A DNA stretch of 64,000 nucleotides, taken from NCBI RefSeq assembly GCF_023701485.1, contig NZ_JAMQBK010000063.1, forward strand, positions 21,178-85,177. Reading direction: 5' to 3'. Below, one piece after another: positions 60,829 through 64,000 of this stretch; within the stretch, counting starts at the first letter, position 1; each line of letters begins with the position of its first letter. The notes beneath the pieces are model-generated. The model was not told the DNA's origin. It worked only from the letters and a program-made list of their open reading frames with translations, and did no database searches. The translations under genes and the position numbers were made by a program. This stretch comes from Aporhodopirellula aestuarii. GTDB lineage: Bacteria > Planctomycetota > Planctomycetia > Pirellulales > Pirellulaceae.

Positions 60829-61701
60829 ATGTCAATCAGTTCGCCCAGCACACGTCATGATAGGTCCGTAACCACTTGGCATGGATTCGAATCGCGATCG
60901 ATGCCAGAAGTTCCGTCTTGGATTGAAACGCTCGGGCGGGCTGGCCATGTCGCCAAGGGGGTTGTTTACTTCATCATTGGATTTCTCGCTTTTAAACTCG
61001 CCATCGGCGCGGGCGGAGAGATCTCAGGTTCACGTGAAGCGATTCGCGAAATCGGACGTCAGCCGTTCGGTCGTGTCATGCTTGGCTGCATCGCGATCGG
61101 GTTGTTGGGTTACACGGCTTGGCGAATCGTCCAAGCGGCCAAAAATACCGACGGTGACGGTACCGATGCCAAGGGGGTTCTCAAGCGGATTGGATATGTG
61201 ATTAGCGGGATCGCATATTTTTCCCTGGGGACGTTTGCCGGATCGTTGGCGATCGGATGGGGTGAAGGGGCGAATGATGACGGCAGCGGCACGGCCGGAT
61301 TCTTGATTGCAACGACATGGGGCCGCGTCGTGCTCGGGCTAGTCGGTCTCGTTACTGTAGGAGTTGCCCTCTATTTTATTTACAAAGCCTATCTCGCCAG
61401 CTTCATGACCAAGTATGACTTCGGCGCGATGAGTGAAACCGCACGCACGGTTGCGTTGCATGCTGGACGCGTCGGATTGACCACGCGTGCGATCGCGTTC
61501 GCAATCATCGGCGGATTTCTTTTGGTTTCCGCGGTCTATGGCACGGGCGATCGTGACATTGCGGGTATCGAGGATGCATTGGCGTTGATCGCGTCACAGA
61601 CCTACGGAAAGGTTCTCATCGGTATCACCGGATTTGGACTGATGTGTTACGCGGTGCACATGTTTTTGATGGCCCGTTATCGTCGATTTAATGTGGTGTA
61701 G
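60829..61701 (+). CDS. DUF1206 membrane protein
   Basis: A 290-residue protein of three DUF1206 repeats (two helices each): LGRAGHVAKGVVYFIIGFLAFKLA, IGYVISGIAYFSLGTFAGS and AGRVGLTTRAIAFAIIGGFLL, shown as GRAGHVAKGVVYFIIG, RIGYVISGIAYF and GRVGLTTRAIAFAIIG. ATG 60829 has CGGAG ten bases upstream. Family function unknown. It follows pcs by 117 bases. Confidence 0.87.
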   Translation: MSISSPSTRHDRSVTTWHGFESRSMPEVPSWIETLGRAGHVAKGVVYFIIGFLAFKLAIGAGGEISGSREAIREIGRQPFGRVMLGCIAIGLLGYTAWRIVQAAKNTDGDGTDAKGVLKRIGYVISGIAYFSLGTFAGSLAIGWGEGANDDGSGTAGFLIATTWGRVVLGLVGLVTVGVALYFIYKAYLASFMTKYDFGAMSETARTVALHAGRVGLTTRAIAFAIIGGFLLVSAVYGTGDRDIAGIEDALALIASQTYGKVLIGITGFGLMCYAVHMFLMARYRRFNVV

Positions 61702-61809
61702 CCGTCTCGCCTAGAGGATGATGGGACGCCAATCCGTTTCGATCCGTGTCCGCCGAAAACGCTTTCTGCCACCGGCATGAAAGCGATTTTTTTGCGCGGC
61801 GGTGTCTAG

Positions 61810-61973
61810 CAGGACAGCGCCACTTCGATCGTTCAATAGGCATCTAAAGTTTTGTGGGTGAGTTGTTTGCCAACAATTCATTGGTAACCCGAAGCGTGAG
61901 CGTCGGATTCTTCGCAGTTCCTTCCCTCGCTTACGCTTCGGGTTACCTTTTGCTCGAAAGTGACGCTATCCAG
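61810..61973 (-). mobile_element. MITE-like inverted-repeat element, family B (copy 2)
   Basis: About 164 bases bounded by CAGGACAGCGCCACTTCGA and, on the other strand, CTGGATAGCGTCACTTTCGA. The inner inverted repeat GGTAACCCGAAGCGTGAGCG pairs with CGCTTACGCTTCGGGTTACC at 18 of 20 positions. It is the reverse orientation of 22639-22803. It fills the gap between the DUF1206 and YihY genes. Confidence 0.68.
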
Positions 61974-62066
61974 ATAGACGTCAGATAGAAAACGATTCGG
62001 GCACGACGTTTGCAACCAAGCTGCCTTTGTCGTCATCAGTCCACCACCCGATTTGAAGCTAGTGTC

Positions 62067-62978
62067 ATGGATTTTATAAAACAAACCTTCGCAGATTTTT
62101 CAAAGGACCGTTGCACAACGTTGGCTGCGGCATTGGCCTATTACACCGCGTTCGCATTGCCGCCACTGTTGTATTTGCTTTTGTCAATTTTAACGTTCGG
62201 GTTGTCGGTCGTTTACGAAGGCGATCAAGCGCAAGCGAAAGCCCAGTCGTTGTTGCAATCGCAAGCGTCGCAGATGATTGGAAATGAAGCTGCAAGCGAA
62301 GAGATCGCAACCATCTTGGAGAACAATAAGAACGCCGAAGGTAAGTGGTGGAAAACGTTACTCAGTTTTGTTGGGATCGTCATTGGTGCGACTGGCGTGG
62401 TGGCCGCGTTGCAGGCAGCGTTAAACCAGGTTTGGGAAGTGAAACCGGATCCTGAAGAGACCGGATGGCTTGATATGGTCGGTAAGCGGCTGGTTTCGTT
62501 TGGAATGATTTTAGGCCTTGGTTTTCTGTTGCTCGTGTCATTGGTCGTGTCGTCCGTTTTACAAGGCTTCAGCGAAATGATTGGCGTGTCGGGCGGTATC
62601 GGTGAATTAATCAATTTCGCGGTTCAGGCTATTGTCGTGTGGGTCATGTTCGCGGCGATCTTTAAGTACATGCCTGATGCGATCGTGCGCTGGAAAGACG
62701 TGTTTGTCGGCGCCGCTTTGACGACGGTGTTGTTTTTAATCGGTAGATATGTGCTGCAGATCTATTTTTCGTACAGCGAACCCGGGGCACAACTCGGGGC
62801 GGCAGCGGCATCGTTCGCTGTGTTGTTGGTATGGGTTTATTACACGGCAGTGATCGTGCTGCTCGGAGCGGAAGCCACGCAGACGTATGCCGTTCGGTAC
62901 GGAAGTGGTATCCGGCCCGAAGCCAATGCGGTTCGTGTTGTCGAAAAGATCAAACGTCCCATGGACGCTACTACTTGA
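62067..62978 (+). CDS. YihY/BrkB-family membrane protein
   Basis: A 303-residue polytopic membrane protein of the YihY (virulence factor BrkB-like) family: DRCTTLAAALAYYTAFALPPLL, shown as TTLAAALAYYTAFALPP, GATGVVAALQAALNQVWEV, YMPDAIVRWKDVFVGAALTT and GAAAASFAVLLVWVYYTAVIVLLGAE, shown as SFAVLLVWVYYTAVIVLLGA. The ATG at 62067 gives the correct N terminus; the frame from 62010 extends into the element. It ends 13 bases before the methyltransferase gene. Family members are uncharacterised transporters. Confidence 0.87.
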   Translation: MDFIKQTFADFSKDRCTTLAAALAYYTAFALPPLLYLLLSILTFGLSVVYEGDQAQAKAQSLLQSQASQMIGNEAASEEIATILENNKNAEGKWWKTLLSFVGIVIGATGVVAALQAALNQVWEVKPDPEETGWLDMVGKRLVSFGMILGLGFLLLVSLVVSSVLQGFSEMIGVSGGIGELINFAVQAIVVWVMFAAIFKYMPDAIVRWKDVFVGAALTTVLFLIGRYVLQIYFSYSEPGAQLGAAAASFAVLLVWVYYTAVIVLLGAEATQTYAVRYGSGIRPEANAVRVVEKIKRPMDATT

Positions 62979-62991
62979 GGAGTTCTCTTAG

Positions 62992-63627
62992 ATGTCCTAT
63001 GCAATGCAACGATCGAGCTCGTCGTACCTGCGTCGAGCATGTTGGATTCTCAAAGCGTGGATGCAAGATCCCACGCAAGTAGCAACCATTTGTCCGAGCT
63101 CTCCGTATCTGACCGAAGCGATTTCTGAGCGGGAATGCATTCGAAGTGCAACAACGGTCGTTGAACTCGGTCCCGGGGCCGGTGGAACGACGCTCGCTCT
63201 ACTCGAACAGATGAAGCCCGACAGCCGATTGATCGCGATTGAGAACAACGCGGCCTTGGCCGAGGCGACTCGTGAGATCGCCGATCCGCGGTTGATCGTC
63301 GAACATGGCGACGCAGCGGATCTGATGCAGATTTTGGAACACCATGGATACCCGTGTGTGGACGCGGTTGTTTCGGGGATCCCGTTCAGTGCACTGCCCG
63401 ATATGGCCGCTAAGAAAATCATTCGAGCGGTCTATCACGCGCTTTGTCCGGGTGGGCAGTTTCTCGCGTATCAGTTTCGCGATAGCGTGCTCGATTTCGC
63501 GTTGCCAGCGTTTGGCCCGCCAACGACACAGTCCATCCCGTTGAACCTGCCTCCGCTGCAGCTCTACAGTTGGAAGAAGGTTGAGAACAAGCAACGTGCT
63601 CCACAGTCGGTATGCATCAACACGTGA
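62992..63627 (+). CDS. PmtA-like SAM-dependent methyltransferase
   Basis: A 211-residue class I methyltransferase and paralogue of 22996-23613. Shared blocks: AWMQDPTQVATICPSSPYL, VVELGPGAGGTT (motif I at residues 57-65), LIAIENN, DAVVSGIPFSALP and NLPPLQLYSWKKV. GAGGAG is upstream of ATG 62992. It is close to pcs, supporting a role in phosphatidylcholine or related lipid methylation. Two routes to phosphatidylcholine (pcs and pmtA-type) would then exist in the window. Confidence 0.75.
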   Translation: MSYAMQRSSSSYLRRACWILKAWMQDPTQVATICPSSPYLTEAISERECIRSATTVVELGPGAGGTTLALLEQMKPDSRLIAIENNAALAEATREIADPRLIVEHGDAADLMQILEHHGYPCVDAVVSGIPFSALPDMAAKKIIRAVYHALCPGGQFLAYQFRDSVLDFALPAFGPPTTQSIPLNLPPLQLYSWKKVENKQRAPQSVCINT

Positions 63628-63718
63628 TTAAGTTGGTGCGATCGAGCGATTCTGGTTGCGTCTCTTGCGGAGACGCTGACGAACACCCGGCCTGGACAGG
63701 TTTCACATGCCGGGATTC

Positions 63719-64000
63719 TTAAAAGCCAGCGGGCGTGAGCACGGTGGCCTGCTCGACGTCTTCTTTCGTCGGGGATGCGAGAATGTCGATCGAATCCATC
63801 TCTGGATCGAATCGGATCAAACCGCGGTCGACGAACGCGTTTAACCAGGATTCCATCGGCCAGACGTTCCAGCGACGGCGAAACTGTATGGCGTTGCGGA
63901 CGATCGCGTCAAAGTGATTGAGCGGAGGTTTGCAGACGGCATGGTGTTGGTGATAAGCGATGGCGCAGGCAAAGCCAAACGGTACTCCTGCATCGCGTGC
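63719..64000 (-). CDS. C-terminal part of an unrecognised protein (cut by window end)
   Basis: An open frame runs from the window end to a TAA at 63719-63721, giving 93 residues. It includes ACAIAYHQHHAVCKPPLNHF, RRRWNVWPMESWLNAFVDRG, and ends TKEDVEQATVLTPAGF. Aromatic, His and Cys content suggests an enzyme or metal-binding protein; I do not recognise it. The start is beyond the window. Confidence 0.55.
   Translation of the reverse strand, partial: ARDAGVPFGFACAIAYHQHHAVCKPPLNHFDAIVRNAIQFRRRWNVWPMESWLNAFVDRGLIRFDPEMDSIDILASPTKEDVEQATVLTPAGF

Overview
The window reads as chromosome from a planctomycete of the Rhodopirellula/Pirellulaceae type. The evidence is the gene content: two DUF1559 prepilin-like proteins, a DUF1587/1592/1588/1585 cytochrome-like protein paired with a DUF1552 protein, two sulfatases, DUF1080 and LamG secreted proteins, a Rhodopirellula-type ECF sigma factor, and many secreted proteins and small lipoproteins. 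No rRNA, tRNA, CRISPR array or prophage was recognised. Gene order is loose, with several 400-700 base gaps that carry small palindromic repeats.

Region 1 (1-4450) is a plus-strand metalloid-resistance operon: an ArsR repressor with a CVC metal site, an ArsP-type permease, a 78-residue CxxC thioredoxin-fold protein, two tandem ArsF-like CxxC proteins and an ArsG-like CcdA/DsbD-type membrane protein. It resembles the arsEFG aromatic-arsenical system joined to arsP. Region 2 (4638-10459) holds a YHYH/PEBP fusion protein, an FKBP prolyl isomerase lipoprotein, a thiamine-binding MTH1187 protein and a DUF1080-rhamnosidase fusion. Region 3 (11173-20076) holds a small lipoprotein, a DUF1559 protein, an AraC regulator with a TTG start, an agarase-like glycoside hydrolase and two sulfatases, which suggests use of sulfated algal polysaccharide.

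Region 4 (20720-31128) is dominated by stress and envelope genes: a secreted esterase, an SDR/DUF2892/PmtA-like methyltransferase operon, a glycine-zipper protein, a low-complexity Asn-rich secreted protein, a FAD/Rieske oxidoreductase with a DUF892 protein, and a divergent SRPBCC/VOC pair with a palindromic operator. Region 5 (31790-46890) is entirely on the plus strand: ECF sigma, its membrane-anchored partner, small lipoprotein, DUF1559, DUF1592-type cytochrome, DUF1552, LamG, SGNH hydrolase, DUF1080, beta-helix protein and a second SGNH hydrolase. This looks like a regulated locus for surface glycan deacylation and depolymerisation.

Region 6 (47066-50864) is a tightly coupled minus-strand operon of an N-formylglutamate amidohydrolase-like protein, a DUF1704 (QEGLA) protein with an HExxxH metalloprotease motif, and an ATP-grasp ligase. 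It is the strongest candidate for a poorly described system. Region 7 (51279-64000) holds two unrecognised proteins, a VKOR-DsbA fusion, an App1-type phosphatase, an operon of EEP-family enzyme, alpha/beta hydrolase and helical lipoprotein, a phosphatidylcholine synthase, DUF1206 and YihY membrane proteins, and a second PmtA-like methyltransferase. Two families of short inverted-repeat elements occur as near-complete copies on opposite strands about 35-40 kb apart (26056/59815 and 22639/61810). All functional assignments come from motif recognition by eye; no database search was run.
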